A stretch of DNA of 64,000 bases, taken from contig NC_068346.1 in assembly GCF_014633365.1 (NCBI RefSeq), forward strand, positions 34,535,191 to 34,599,190. Reading direction: 5' to 3'. Made by a program: the position numbers and the translations under genes. The stretch comes from Diospyros lotus (Eukaryota > Streptophyta > Magnoliopsida > Ericales > Ebenaceae). Under the pieces are notes generated by a model. The model had not been told where the DNA came from and made no database searches. It was given only the letters and a program-made list of their open reading frames with translations. Below are positions 1 to 12,090 of this stretch, piece by piece; within the stretch, counting starts at the first letter, position 1; the number at the start of each line of letters is the position of its first letter.

Positions 1-2140
1 TGATTAAAAAACAAACACTAATTAACAAATTAAGTTAAGATAGCAAGCCTTGCTACTTGGCATTACATATGTCACGATTTGATATTTTATGCATTGTTTA
101 ACATGTTTTTTAATTATAAATCAAGATTTTAAGTAGGGGTGACCATTTTGAATTGATAGAATTGTTTAAACTGAATAGATTGAACATTTTTTAAAAATTG
201 AATCCAATTGATCAAATAATTGTTCAAATAAAAAAATCAATTTTTTTTTTAAAAAAAAATCAAATCTCCTGAATCTGCCTTTTGTTCTGTTTAAGAGCTT
301 TTTCTTCTATTGAATCTGCCCTCCTCTAATTCTTAATTTGGTAAAAAATGACATTGTTTTGGACATTTCAATTTGTTTGGTTATTTGGATTTTGTTTCAA
401 TAAAGAGATCAAACCAAATCGAAATAGCTAAAAAATTCAAATTTTGAAATTAAATTGAAGCAGTTTATAAATGAAATTAAATTAAACTGTCAATTTTGAC
501 TGGTTTGGTTTGGTTATTTTGGTTTAGATATAAAAATATTCAAACCACAAAAGATTTTTTTATATTTCATTTTAATACGAGAAATATAAAACAACCAATG
601 TGGTTGTCCAGTAGTAGTAGTTGTAGTTCCTAACGGCTCGTTTGATAAGAGTTTTATAATATTATATTACTTTAAGATAATATTCTCTCTTATATTATTT
701 TAAATTTTGATATGTTATTTAGATATACATATTAAAATATATTTTTTAGTTTAAAAATGTTTTGCGTCATTGCATAAAAATATATTTTTTATAATTATAA
801 TCTATCTGGACAAAGGGATAAATTGGTCTTTTAATGATTAATTTATAATAATATCTCATTCACAACATTATTTAATTTTATTACTATTTGATCAAATATC
901 GAATGGCCGTAAGTTCCTTGTGGTCATTTACCATAAGTCGTTAGATGCTCTAATTGTTTTATGTCTAATCTTACAGTACTGACCCGTTGGTCATTTTGCT
1001 TTATTTATTTTATTAGAAAAATATAAATTCATTTATTACTAATTATGAAATATATGATTTAATAAATTATATATTATACTCTATTAATTCATATGCTAAA
1101 ATGAAATATTTATTATCTATAAGTAGTTAATAATTTCCTCTATATTAGGAAATAACATTTTGGTTTAGATAACTACATAAAAAGATAATTATTATCCTAT
1201 TCCACAATATATAAATTAGTGTAAATATAAAATATAAAGGGCTTAAGTACCAAAACTAGGAGTTATATATTGCATTGAAAATGAGAATACACTTGGCAAA
1301 ATATTTTGGTGATTTATCCAATAAGTCAATTAGTGTTAAAATTTTTTATTTATTTAAAAACTTAAGTAAAATAAAAAATATATTACAACTATTAATGAGT
1401 GTTTTGTAATCGATCATTACTAGATCTATGTTATATATAGTCATGCTCAATTTGGGTTCATCTCGGTTTTAAGGTAGTCTTAGCAACCCTCAAACTCGAA
1501 CTTGTTTAAACTAACTTTTTTTGTATTCCTGGTGCATTTTCTGATGCTCAAATCATTTGCTATGCTGAAAAAATAATAACACAATAGTGAGTCTATAAAT
1601 ATGTAATAAATGTCGTCCTGTCTTTTGGGACATCGCGCCTTTATGTAGGCAAGCTAGAGGGTTGATATGGGCCAGGTTGATGTCACGGCGATGATTGGAT
1701 TTGATTCTTTAAATAGACTAGAAGAGGCAGATATGAGCGTGAGTTTGAGTCTGTGTCCTCCTTGGAGCTCCTTGTTTGAGTAATTTTGAACTAAGTTTTC
1801 AAGTAAGTCCTGCCAGCCTCGTATAGCTTAGGCCTCAAATTATATTTAAGCTGCTATGAACTTATGATTTTTTTCCTAAGAACTAGAAGGCCCATCATCG
1901 GCTAACTATAAAGTCACGATCAACACAAATACAATGTCATGGCGACTAATCCAATTATAAACATTGCGATGCCTAATTAGAGTACTAACTGTGCATAATT
2001 ACTAAAGTTAATGTGCACATGTAATATATTTGTTAAGAGGAATTAATTAGTACATGATTAACCCAATTATCATAATCCAATCCGTGTGTAATGTACTGTT
2101 ATCTAATAATATTTGACAAAATCTTACAAGAGGAGAGATA
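1..2140. repeat. AT-rich spacer, left copy of duplicated block
   Basis: No gene seen. The stretch matches 42874-46500 closely; the right-hand copy is longer because a solo LTR (43327-43716) and a hAT-like element (44811-45890) were inserted into it. Part of it (about 878-1870) also matches 36664-37620, and an inverted copy of the first 290 bases lies at about 56440-56750. A short sequence starting at 134 with TAGGGGTGACCA looks like the end of another old hAT-like element, but I could not find its partner end. Confidence 0.7.
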
Positions 2141-3196
2141 TTAATAGATTACATGAAGCTTCAAAAATGAAGGCAAACAGAACAACAACTCCTTCTCCTC
2201 CTCCATCTCTTCTCCTTCATCTTCCTGTTCTTGTCCTCGATCTTCCACTACCGAAGTTTCAAACATGGAGAACCTAGAAACCCATTGAACATCTTCACCA
2301 ATACTCATCAGTACTAGCGTCTCATTGGCTAGTTCCTCGAGTTCCCCTTGAACGAAGGGATGCTGTAGAAGCTTTTCAGCTGTCCATCTGGTGTTCCATT
2401 TCCTGTCCAAACACTTGAACAAGAAATCCTTCCCCTCGCCGGATATGTTTTCGGGAATTCTGGGCTGTTCTCTCGTAAGAGCTATCTTGCGTCTAAGCTC
2501 CACATCGTTCTTGCACGTCCACGGGCGTTTTCCGGTCATCATCTCCGATATGGTGCATCCAAGAGCCCATATATCTGCAGGCGGTCTGTTAGAGCCCCAC
2601 CCAACGGCTTCTGGTGAAGAATATAGAAGTGTCCCGCGATTGTGGCCCTTGTCCCATCCGCTGCCATCTCTTGCTGTCTTTGCCAGTCCAAAATCCGCTA
2701 TCTTCACGTAGTTTTCAGAGCCATCTTCGTACGGAAAGACAAGGATGTTGTGCGGCTTGATGTCGCAGTGCGCGTAGCCGTTCCTGTGCATGTAGCATAG
2801 AGCTTTCAGAATCATGCAAGCGTAGCGCCTGACGTCAGATTCAGGCAATCTCCCTCCGCTTCGTTCCATCAGGTTCTTGAGGGAGCCGCCGGGAGCGTAC
2901 TCCAACAAGAGGTTGTAGAGGCTCTTGCCGTTTTCTTCGGATATGTCTTCTCCGTAACAACGGATAATTCCACTACAATCACTCAGCACGCGAAGTAGTT
3001 CTCCTTCCCGTTGAAGAGAGGCGGAGAACTCAAAATCTGCAGACTTGACGGCGATTGCAGGAGCTGTGATCAGCGGCCGACCGTCATCGTAGTCATCTTG
3101 ATCGGGATCTCCCAATTCCCTTATTAGAGGGACTGCCTTGCACACTGTCCCGAACGATCCCTTGCCAAGGAACTGTATCTTCGCCCAAGAACCCAT
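2141..3196 (-). CDS. MAPKKK17/18-like protein kinase, type A (K1), intact
   Basis: Intronless 351-residue serine/threonine kinase, close in layout to the plant MEKK-type MAPKKK17/18 group, which acts upstream of MAP kinase kinases in abscisic acid and stress signalling. Visible motifs: glycine loop GKGSFG (residues 11-16), ATP lysine in AVKSADF (K51), QREGELL helix with a likely paired glutamate at 64, catalytic HCDIKPHN (143-150, aspartate 145), DFGLA (168-172), activation segment GTLLYSSPE (188-196) and DIWALG (208-213). The C-terminal tail after about residue 318 is very acidic (runs of E and D). All key catalytic residues are present. The start is the first ATG of the shared MGSW N-terminus, about 77 bases downstream of a TATA box. 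It is the only type A copy without a nonsense codon. Activity and substrate are inferred from the family. Confidence 0.88.
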   Translation of the reverse strand: MGSWAKIQFLGKGSFGTVCKAVPLIRELGDPDQDDYDDGRPLITAPAIAVKSADFEFSASLQREGELLRVLSDCSGIIRCYGEDISEENGKSLYNLLLEYAPGGSLKNLMERSGGRLPESDVRRYACMILKALCYMHRNGYAHCDIKPHNILVFPYEDGSENYVKIADFGLAKTARDGSGWDKGHNRGTLLYSSPEAVGWGSNRPPADIWALGCTISEMMTGKRPWTCKNDVELRRKIALTREQPRIPENISGEGKDFLFKCLDRKWNTRWTAEKLLQHPFVQGELEELANETLVLMSIGEDVQWVSRFSMFETSVVEDRGQEQEDEGEEMEEEKELLFCLPSFLKLHVIY

Positions 3197-3255
3197 TAAT
3201 TGCTCTTCAATCTCTCTTTCTTCCCCTTGGTGACGTTATATCTTCTAAAGTTCTA

Positions 3256-3280
3256 ATGCATGCATGCATGCATATTTATA
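3256..3280 (-). promoter_or_regulatory. TATA box with abutting RY (CATGCA) array of K1
   Basis: On the minus strand a TATAAATA box (3273-3280) lies about 77 bases upstream of the K1 ATG. It directly abuts a run of ATGC units (3256-3273) that forms overlapping RY motifs (CATGCATG), known binding sites for plant B3 factors such as ABI3/FUS3. The unit number differs between paralogs. Confidence 0.55.
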
Positions 3281-3792
3281 GACGAGACCCATTAATCCAA
3301 AATCAATTATGAATTGGGTTACGCGTTATCAGATCAGATGAGATCAAACACTGTAGTAATCTGATCAAAAGTTACTTCTAATTAATCCTATTATCCACTC
3401 GCATACCAATCAGTTCTCTCTCTCTCTGTATGCATATATATATATATACATAGCCGATCTGATCATATATATACAACTAATTTTTATTTTGAAATCTTAA
3501 TCATCTTAGATTCGCTGTTAGATATACTAACTCTTATGGAAGAGAAGAGAAGAGAAAAGAGGAGAAATTAAGAATCAATTAGTATTAATTGGCAATGGCT
3601 GTGAAATTCTGAAAGTGACCTAATTACTTAATTATATGAAATGCACCTTAAAAAACACACACACACATCTGCGGTTAATAAACTTGAGAAAACAAACTAA
3701 AATAATTATAATTAAATCATCTTTAAAACTCTCTTGGTGGCAAGAATAAGAGTCTAGAAGAAAACAACAATAAATAGAACAATAACTCTTTT

Positions 3793-4486
3793 GAGGAGTG
3801 AGCATTTAGTCGGTTTGTTTATCAAATCAGCTAAATGAATTAAGTTGATTTATTATTTGTTAAGTCTAACACGTGTGTTAGACTAGATCTGATTTGAATA
3901 TGGATGACTCAACATAATCTCATAACTCATAAAAAAATAAGTTGTCATGAACTAAGTGAATTTATCCAATTATTTTTTAAGAAATTATTTTAAATTTATT
4001 TTAAAATATAAATAACTTTGTAAAACAAGAAATTTGTTCACTTTTTGGGGTGAGGAATATTTTGTTTTAATCAAAATAATTGAACTGAACTAGTTGAAAT
4101 TATCGGTTCAGCTCGATTTAAATTGTAAGTTGCTTTAGTTTGATTTTTAAATTTGACAATTTCGATTATTTTCATTCAATTCAGTTCAGTCTCCATATTG
4201 AAAAAAAAAATTGAAATAACCGAATCGACCAAAATGTCAAAAACATATTTTTTTGACCAAATTTGTGATTTTTTCTGTTTTTTGTTTTTGATTTTTTTCG
4301 TTTTTTTCAGTTGGTTTAGTTTTTTTATTTGTTTTTGATTTTTTTGATTTCTCAGTTTGTTCGATTTGAATATTTATTCATTTGGTTTGGTTCCATTTTT
4401 GACACAAATTTGATCTAATCAATTTGAGCAATTCCATCGGTTCAATATCAATTCAATAACCGAACCAATTGAATGCCCACCTTATT
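3793..4486. mobile_element. Degenerate hAT-like non-autonomous element
   Basis: The left end reads GAGGAGTGAGCATTTAGTCGG. The right end, reverse-complemented, reads AAGGTGGGCATTCAATTGG. The body is full of GGTTCGGTT-like and AACCGAACC-like words typical of plant hAT MITEs. The same element is at about 7709-8446 and 48172-48894 with better right ends (GCTCACCCTA), so it was inserted before the kinase unit was amplified. No clear target-site duplication, so this is a moderate call. Confidence 0.35.
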
Positions 4487-6102
4487 AAGTCTCACTAAAT
4501 TGAAAAGATTGGATCTATTCAATTTGGTTTATTGAGTGCATACAGTGAGTCACATGAAGGCACAAACTTAGTTTTATCAGTTTTAGTCCTCTCACGGTTT
4601 CAGTTCGGGTCATCATTTTCACAAACATCTATCCATATGTGGTTTACAGTTTTGGTATTTTAGGTCCCTGAGAAAATGGAAGTAAATTGGGACTAAAAAT
4701 ACCAAAATTAAAACGGCAACGGACCCAACGGGGGCTCTTGATCTAACTGAGGCGATTGTTTGGAAATGAAACAGACCATATGGATATGAAAATCAAAAGT
4801 AAATCGCATGGATTATTTGTAAAATGGCCTCAAATCACATGGGGTCTGGGTGAAGTTTACCCAGTGATAAGCTTATGTATAAACTTTTATAAACTAGCAA
4901 TTTGATTAAGAAGAGGAATGATATGTTTTCTTAGGCGAACTAGCAGGGGAGCGGGTGTGTTGGTCTCACCCTCCCTCCCCCCCTTTCAATTTGCCCACAT
5001 CAAACAAATGTTATCTTGCTCGATGCGGGTAATATAAGATTAAGAATATGTAACAATTATACAAGTAGAAGTAATGTTTGCGTTTGACAAAGTTTTCAGT
5101 TTTTGTTTTCATGTTTTCGATAACTCTGATGATTTGTTTTTAGTTGTGTTTATTTTTTTTATTTTTTTTTCTTTTTTCTTTCCCTATCCTCTCGTGAAGA
5201 ACTAGAGTTCCCATAGGAGTTGTTGGCTGCTCTAGTCGCTCGAACAAAAAAATGAAAAGGAAATAAAAATATGAAAACACTTTTTTCCTGTTTTCATCTT
5301 TTTTTTAGAATGTTTTATTAATCCAAAAAATAAAAATAATTGATTGCTAATTTCTATTTATTAGGGAGTAAATAAATTCTGTAATACTCATACAAGATTA
5401 AAATAAGAAACACATATTTAAAGTGGTTCGGCAATGCCCTTGCTTTCACTTGAAAGAGTTGAACACTTTTTTTTTTCCAGTAATAAGTAGTGCAAATTCA
5501 TTATGTCAGTATGGATTACAAATAATTGCATTTTTAATTTTATTTTTTCTACCCTTTAGACATACTCATCTCTTTTACACTCATAAAATGCTTAGAGAAG
5601 AACCGTACTAATTACAACATACAATAACACATCTAGCCGTTATCCCATTATGTGGGGTTGGCTACATGAATTCTAGACTTCTTTGTGGGTTACATTACAA
5701 CAGATAGTTTGTCTAAAATTCATATTTGAATCCGATTAGATTTTACGCTGGTTGTCGGCTACCTAACGCAACCCTCTTCCTTTATCCGGGCTTAGGACCG
5801 GCAGTGGATAATATTCCTTGACGGAGTAATAATGAAATGAAGTTTTAACACTATCTTTATATGGAGAAGTTTCATAAGATGGTGGTGAATGGAGATAATT
5901 AATATAGTTGTGTTCCATCACTTAATTAACGTGGTGAAACCAACAAGTATAATATGGAAACACAAAAGAAACTGAACTCATTAAGGTGAGAAATGAAAAA
6001 ACTTACAAATTATTTTTCACGCATTTTATTGGTTTTCACAAGTCTTGTTATATTGAGTGTTTAACCTTACTAACATAATCGGTTCACTGTACATGTTGAT
6101 TG

Positions 6103-7137
6103 TTAATCGGGTCTCTCACAATTCCCTTGTAATTTCTCTTTACTATCGAGTGCCCCCAAGTCCCCAAACATGGAGACTCGAGAAACCCATTCGCCATAAT
6201 CAACACTAATCCGTGATGGCACCATCTCATCCGTATCATTTACCACTTCGTTTGGTTCTCCTACAATGAAAGGATGGTTCAGAAGCCTTTCAACTGTTCA
6301 CGTACGCTCCGATCTCTTGTCTAGACAGTTCATCACAAAATCTCGCCCTTCATTAGACAAATTTTGGGGAATTTGAGTCTTTTGGCGATTTCGAGACTTC
6401 CTAGCTCCAAGAGGAACTTGACGTCCTAGGACCCAAAATTCTCGATACTCCCATACTGATTTTTCGGTCAACATCTCCGCTACCATGTATCCGAGATACC
6501 ATATATCCATCGACTCCATGTTCGAACCATGCAAAATAGAAGCGAAGGGAAGATCTTCACAGTGTGAACCACCACTTCTTGGACTATAACTTTTTATGTT
6601 GTCTCTTGTTTTCTGTGCTAGCCCAAAATCAGCTATCTTCACAGTGTTTTCACCATTCTTGGACGGAAAAACAAGAATGTTCCCGGGCTTAATGTCACAG
6701 TGTGCGTAACCCCTCTCATGCACGTGTGTTAGAGCCTTAAGGATCATCCTAGTGTAGCGCTTGATGTCAGATTCAAGCAATCTCCCTCCGCTTTGTTCCA
6801 TCTAGCTCTTGAGGGAGCCGCTAGGAGCGTACTCCGGCAAGAGGTTGTAGAGGCTCTTGCCGTTTTCTTCGGATATGTCTTCTCCAAAACAACGGATAAT
6901 TCCAGGACAATCACTCAGCACACGAAGTAGTTCTCCTTCCCGTTGAAGAGAGGCAGAGAACTCGAAATCTGCAGACTTGACGGAGATTGCAGGAGCTGTG
7001 ATCAGCGGCCGACCGTCATGGTAGTCGTCGTAGTTATCTTGATCGGGATCTCCCAATTCCCTTATTAGAGGGACTGCCTTGCACATTGTCCCGAACGATC
7101 CCTTGCCAAGGAACTGTATCTTCGCCCAAGAACCCAT
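6103..7137 (-). pseudogene. MAPKKK17/18-like kinase pseudogene (K2), A/B chimera
   Basis: Same 345-codon length as K6 and aligned end to end with it. The frame is kept but two nonsense codons break it: TAG at 6802-6804 (codon 112, a leucine in K6) and TGA at 6298-6300 (an arginine CGA in K6, near the C-terminus). Glycine loop GKGSFG, HCDIKPGN and DFGLA are all still present, so decay is recent. The first ~120 residues match type A kinase K1; the rest, including the unusual DLPFASILHGSN segment in place of the SPE motif, matches type B. A TATA box and a short ATGC array lie upstream as in K1. Confidence 0.85.
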
Positions 7138-9734
7138 TAGTTGCTCTTCAATCTCTCTTTCTTCCCATTGGTGACGTTGTTGACGATTATATCTTCTAAA
7201 GTTCTAATGCATGCATATTTATAGACGAGATCCATTAATCCAAAATCAATTATGAATTGCGTTTATCAAATCAGATGAGATCAAACACTAGTAATCTGAT
7301 CAAAAGCTACTGCTAATTAATCCTATTATCCACTTGCATACCAATCAGTTCTCTCTCCCTCTCTCTCTCTATATGTACACATAGCCGATCTGATCATATA
7401 TATACAACTAATTTTTAATTTTGAAATCTTAATCATCTTAGATTCGCTGTCAGATATACTAACTCTTATGGAAGAGAAGAGAGGAGAAATTAAGAATCAA
7501 TTAGTATTAATTGACAATGGAACAGAAAGTGACCTAATTACTTAATTATATGAAATGCACCTTAAAACACACACACACATATATCTGTGGTTAATAAGCT
7601 TGAGAAAACAAATTAAAATAATTATAATTAAATCCTCTTTAAAACCCTCTTGGTGGCAAAAATAAGTGTGTATAAAAAAGCAACAATAAATAGAACAATA
7701 ACTGTATTGAGGAGTGAGCATTTATTCGATTTGTTTATTGAATCGACTAAAATATTAAAATCAAAATAATTGAATTTGTATAAAAAAATGAGTTAAGTTG
7801 ACTTATTATTTGTTAAGTCTAACATGTGTGTGTTAGACTAGATCTGATCCAAATATGAATGACTCAACATAATCTCCTAACTCATAAAAAAATAAGTTGC
7901 TATGAACTTGCGCTGACCCTTATCTAATCCAACTTAGCCAAACTAAGTGAGTTTTATCTAATTTTTTAAAATTTATTTTAAAATATAAATAACTTTATAA
8001 AACAAGAAATGCATTCACTTTTCAAATATTTTGGTTCAATCGAAATAATTGAATCGAACTAGTCAAAATTATTGGTTCAGTTCGGTTTAAACTGTAGGTT
8101 ACTTTAGTTCGATTTCTAAGTTTGACAATTTCGATTGCTTTGGTTTGATTCGGTTTAGTGTCCATATTGAGAAAAAAAATTTGAAATAACTGAACCAATT
8201 AAAATGTCAAAAACGACATTATTTTTTGACCATTTTTTTTGTTTTTATTTTTATTTTTTTCTGTCAATTTAGTTTTTTTTATTTGTTTTCGATTTTTTTG
8301 ATTTCTCAATTTGTTCGGTTTGAATATCTATTCATTTGGTTCAGTTTTATTTTTGACATAGATTTAATCTAATCAATTTGAGCAATTTCGTCGGTTCAAT
8401 ATCAGTTCAATAACGGAACCAATTGAATCCTCACCCTATTAATTCATACTAATTTGAACAGATTTGATCTATTCAATTTGGTCTATTTAGTTTATACAGT
8501 GAGTCACATGAGGGCACAAACTTAATTTTATCAGTTTGTGAGGGAGAAAATATTTCTCCTAGGCCTCTCACGGTTTCAGTTCAGGTCATCATTTTCACAG
8601 ACATCTATGCATATGTGGTTTACAGTTTTGGTATTTTAGGTCCGTGAAAAATGGAAGTAAATTGGGACTAAAAATACCAAAATTAAAACGGCAACGGACC
8701 CAACAGGGGCTCTTGATATAACTGAGGCGATTGTTTGCAAACGAAACAGACCATATGGATATGAAAAATCAAAAGTAAATCGCATGGATTATTTGTAAAA
8801 TGGCCCCAAACTACATGGGGTCTGGGTGAAGTTTACCCAGTGATAAGCTTATGTACAAACTTTTATAAACTAGCAATTTGATTAAGAAGAGGAATGATAT
8901 GTTTTCTGAGGCGAACTAGTAGGGGAGCAAGTGTGTTGGTCTCACCCCCCCCTCCCTCAATTTGTTCGCATCAAACAAATGTTATTATGCTCGATGTGGG
9001 TAATATAAGATTAAGAATTGTTTGTATCAAACAAATGTTATCTTGCTCAATGTGGGTAATATAAGATTAAGAATATATAACAATTGTACAAATAGAAGTA
9101 ATGTTTGCGTTTGACAAAGTTTTCAGTTTTTGTTTTCATATTTTTGATGACTCTGATGATTTGTTTTTATTTGTGTTTATTTTTTTTATTTTTCCTTTTC
9201 CTTTCCCTATACTCCCGTGAAGAACTAGAGTTCCCATAGGAGTTGTTGTTGGCTGCTCTAGTCACTCGAACAAAAAAATGAAAATGAAATAGAAATATGA
9301 AAATACTTTTTTCTTGTTTTCATCTTTTTTTTTAGAATGTTTTATTAATTCAAAAAATGAAAATAATTGATTGCTAATTTCTATTTGTTAGGGAATAAAT
9401 AAATTCTGTAATACTCATACTTAAAAAGTGGTTCAGCAATGTCCTTGCTTTCACTTGAAAGAGTTGCACACTTTTTTTTTTTTCAGTAGTAAGTAGTACA
9501 AATTCATTGTCGATACGAATTACAAATGATTGCATTTCTAATTTTATTTTTTCTACCCGTTGACATACTTATCTTTTTTACACATAAAATGCTCAGAGAA
9601 AAATCGAACTTATTAAGGTGAGAAATGAAAAATCTTATAAATTATTTTTCACGTATTTTATTGGTTTTCACAAGTCTTGTTATATCGAGTGTTTAACCTT
9701 ACTAACATAATTGGTTCACTATACACGTTGATTG
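7138..9734. repeat. Kinase amplicon spacer, copy 2
   Basis: Non-coding and colinear with 3197-6102 and 47566-50093. It contains the old hAT-like element (about 7709-8446), a local duplication near 8965-9070 (the phrase ending in GTGGGTAATATAAGATTAAG occurs twice), and the ABC exon remnant at 9590-9617. Nothing else seen. Confidence 0.65.
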
Positions 9735-10745
9735 TTAATTGGGTATCTCACAATTTCCCTGTAATTTCTCTTTATTATCGTGTGCCCCCAAGTCTCCAAA
9801 TATGGAGACTCGAGAAATCCATTCGCCATCATCAACACTAGTCCGTGATGGGACTATCTCATCCTTATCATCTACCACTCCGTTTGGTTCACCTACAATG
9901 AAAGGATGGTTCAGAAGCCTTTCAGTTGTCCGCGTGCGCTCCGATCTCCTGTCTAGACAGTTCATCACAAAATCTCGCCCTTCATCAGACAAATTTTGGG
10001 GAATTTGAGTCTTTTGGCGATTTCGAGACTTCCTAGCTCCAGGCGAAACTTGACGTCTTAGGACCCAAAATTCTCGATACTCCCATACTGATTTTCCAGT
10101 CAATGTCTCCGCTACCATGTACCCGAGATATTATATATCCATCGACTCTATGTTTGAACCATGCAAAATAGAAGCGAAGGGAAGATCTCTACGGTGTGAA
10201 CCACCACTTCTAGGACTACAGCTTCTTATGTTCTCTCTTGTATTCTGCACTAGCCCAAAATTAACTATCTTCACACTGTTTTCACCATTCTTGGACGAGA
10301 AAACAATAATATTCTCGGGCTTAATGTCACAGTGCGCGTAACCCCTCTCATGCATGTGTCTTAGAGCCTTAAGGATCATTCTAGTGTAGCGCCTCACATC
10401 GGACTCTAGCAACTTCCCTTTGCTACTTCTTTGCATGAGATTTTTAGGGGAACCACCGGAAGCGAACTCCAACAAAAGGTTGTAAACCTTCCTGTCCCTT
10501 TCGACACTTACGTCTTCTCCATGGCAACGGATAATCCCTGGGCAATCGTTTAATGTGAATAGGATGCTTCCTTCCTTCTGGAGAGATGATGATTGTTTGA
10601 ATTCAGCAAATTTGACTACAATTATAGGAACTAACAACTTTGAATAATCCATGTTGGGGGGTTGAGGAATTGCTATATGCACTTCCCTGAATGCTCCCTT
10701 CCCGATAGCCTGCGTTTTCACCCAATTACAATTACGAGTATCCAT
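9735..10745 (-). pseudogene. Type B kinase pseudogene (K3), NFG variant
   Basis: Type B copy of the MAPKKK17/18-like family. The ATG at 10743-10745 gives MDTRNCNWVKTQAIGKGAF. One in-frame TAA at 10131-10133 replaces the tryptophan of the DIW motif and separates the two parts (10131-10745 and 9735-10130). The catalytic segment HCDIKPEN is kept, but the metal-binding DFG aspartate is asparagine (KIVNFGL), and the glycine loop reads GKGAFREV. The SPE motif is replaced by DLPFASILHGSN as in all type B copies. The 5' flank differs from type A. Even without the stop it would probably be a pseudokinase. Confidence 0.82.
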
Positions 10746-11104
10746 CACCGATTAGCTATTAAACAGCCTTCTTTAATCTTCACCCAAGCTTATTCTTAAT
10801 GACTTGCACAAGCATTTAGGCAGCTGTCTATCCTATAAGCGTGTATGTTCCTAATCCCAAATTATTATTTATAAGGCCATTAAGTTAGTCCTGGTTGTAG
10901 TAGATTAATGATTTAATAAAGTCAAAATCTTATTCTAATTTGGTTTTGTTGATTTCCTAGATATTAGCGATGTGGGAGAAAAGATGGATAATCATATAAT
11001 TAAGATAGGTGATTAAAAACAAACATAATTAACAAATTAAGTTAATAATAGAACTATATTTGATTTTGGAATCTTAATCATCTTAGTTATATATATCAAT
11101 CAGT

Positions 11105-11137
<33 letters not shown>

Positions 11138-11628
11138 GTGTGCGCGTGCGTGCACGCACGTGTGCGTGTATATCTATATGTATGTAACTAATCTGATCAT
11201 ATAAATATTACTAATTTTGATTTTGGAATCTTAATCATCTTAGATTGGCAATTAGATATACTAACTCTTATGGAAGAGAGGAGGAGAAATTAAGAATGAA
11301 TTAATATTAATTGGCAATGGTTGTGAAATTAAGAAAGTGACTTAATTACTTAAATCATAATAAATTACTTAATTATAATTATAAATTAAATCCTCTTTAA
11401 TCTTCTCTTGGTTACAAAAATAAGAGTATAATAAAGGAACAATAAATAGAACAACAATCATACCATTATTTAATCCTCCAATCATTCAAACTTGAATTCA
11501 ATTTGCAATTGCCAATGTTCAAGGCTTGGGAGTTCAAAAATTTATTTAGAAATACTAAAATGAGTTAAGTTGGCTTATTATTTGCTAAGCCTAACATTTT
11601 ATGTGTTGGGCCAGATTTGACCCGAATA
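10746..11628. repeat. Upstream region of K3, shared with inverted K8
   Basis: Non-coding promoter and spacer of K3. It matches the reverse complement of about 53740-54576 upstream of K8, including a CT/TA/TG-type microsatellite (11105-11170, with alternating GTGCGCGTGCGTGCACGC). No gene seen. Confidence 0.55.
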
Positions 11629-12090
11629 TGGATAAGCAAAATTTAGGTTAAATTGAAATAATTAAAATCGATCAAAATTGACAATTTAATTCGGTTCAAT
11701 TTGTAAATCGGTTTGGTTCAATTTTTAAATTTGAATTTTTTTGGTTATTTCGAATCAATTTGATTTTCTTATTTGAAAAAATCAAAATAATTGTTCCAAT
11801 CGAAATGTCAAAAGTATTGTTGTTTTTTACTAAATTAAGAATCAGAGAATGACAAATTCGTAGAAGAAGTTGTTTAATTAAAATTAAAGATTTAGGTTAC
11901 GTGTTTTTTTGCTGTTTTCAAGCTATTTTTAGTTTTTAATGTTTTAAAATAATGAAAGTACGTTGTCTTTGTTGTTTTTAAAAATATATTTTTTAAAATA
12001 AAAAAAATTCAAAATAACAAAAAATTATTTTAGGTATTTTCATCCAAAATAAAATCTAAATTCAAAACACAAAAACAGATTTCATTTTAA
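11629..12090. other. AT-rich sequence with a hAT-like end
   Basis: The kinase spacer is interrupted here. The sequence beginning at about 11630 (GCAAAATTTAGGTTAAAT) recurs inverted at about 53680-53713, where it ends in a hAT-like terminus (TAGGGATGAGC when read inward). This suggests an old non-autonomous element shared by K3 and K8. No gene. Confidence 0.35.

Larger units (their letters stand above)
3197..6102. repeat. Kinase amplicon spacer, copy 1
   Basis: Non-coding spacer between K1 and K2. It matches 7138-9734, 47566-50093 and 51129-53178 in order and content, so it is part of the amplified kinase unit. It holds a degenerate hAT-like element (about 3793-4486), poly-T and poly-A tracts and a TA microsatellite near 3436. 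At 5966-5990 it ends in a version of the ABC exon remnant described under the ABC pseudogene. No credible gene seen. Confidence 0.65.

Noticed and set aside
2391..2711. 106-residue plus-strand ORF opposite K1 (also 46751-47071)
   Set aside because: Lies entirely antisense to the kinase coding frame and merely mirrors its composition; no motif of its own.
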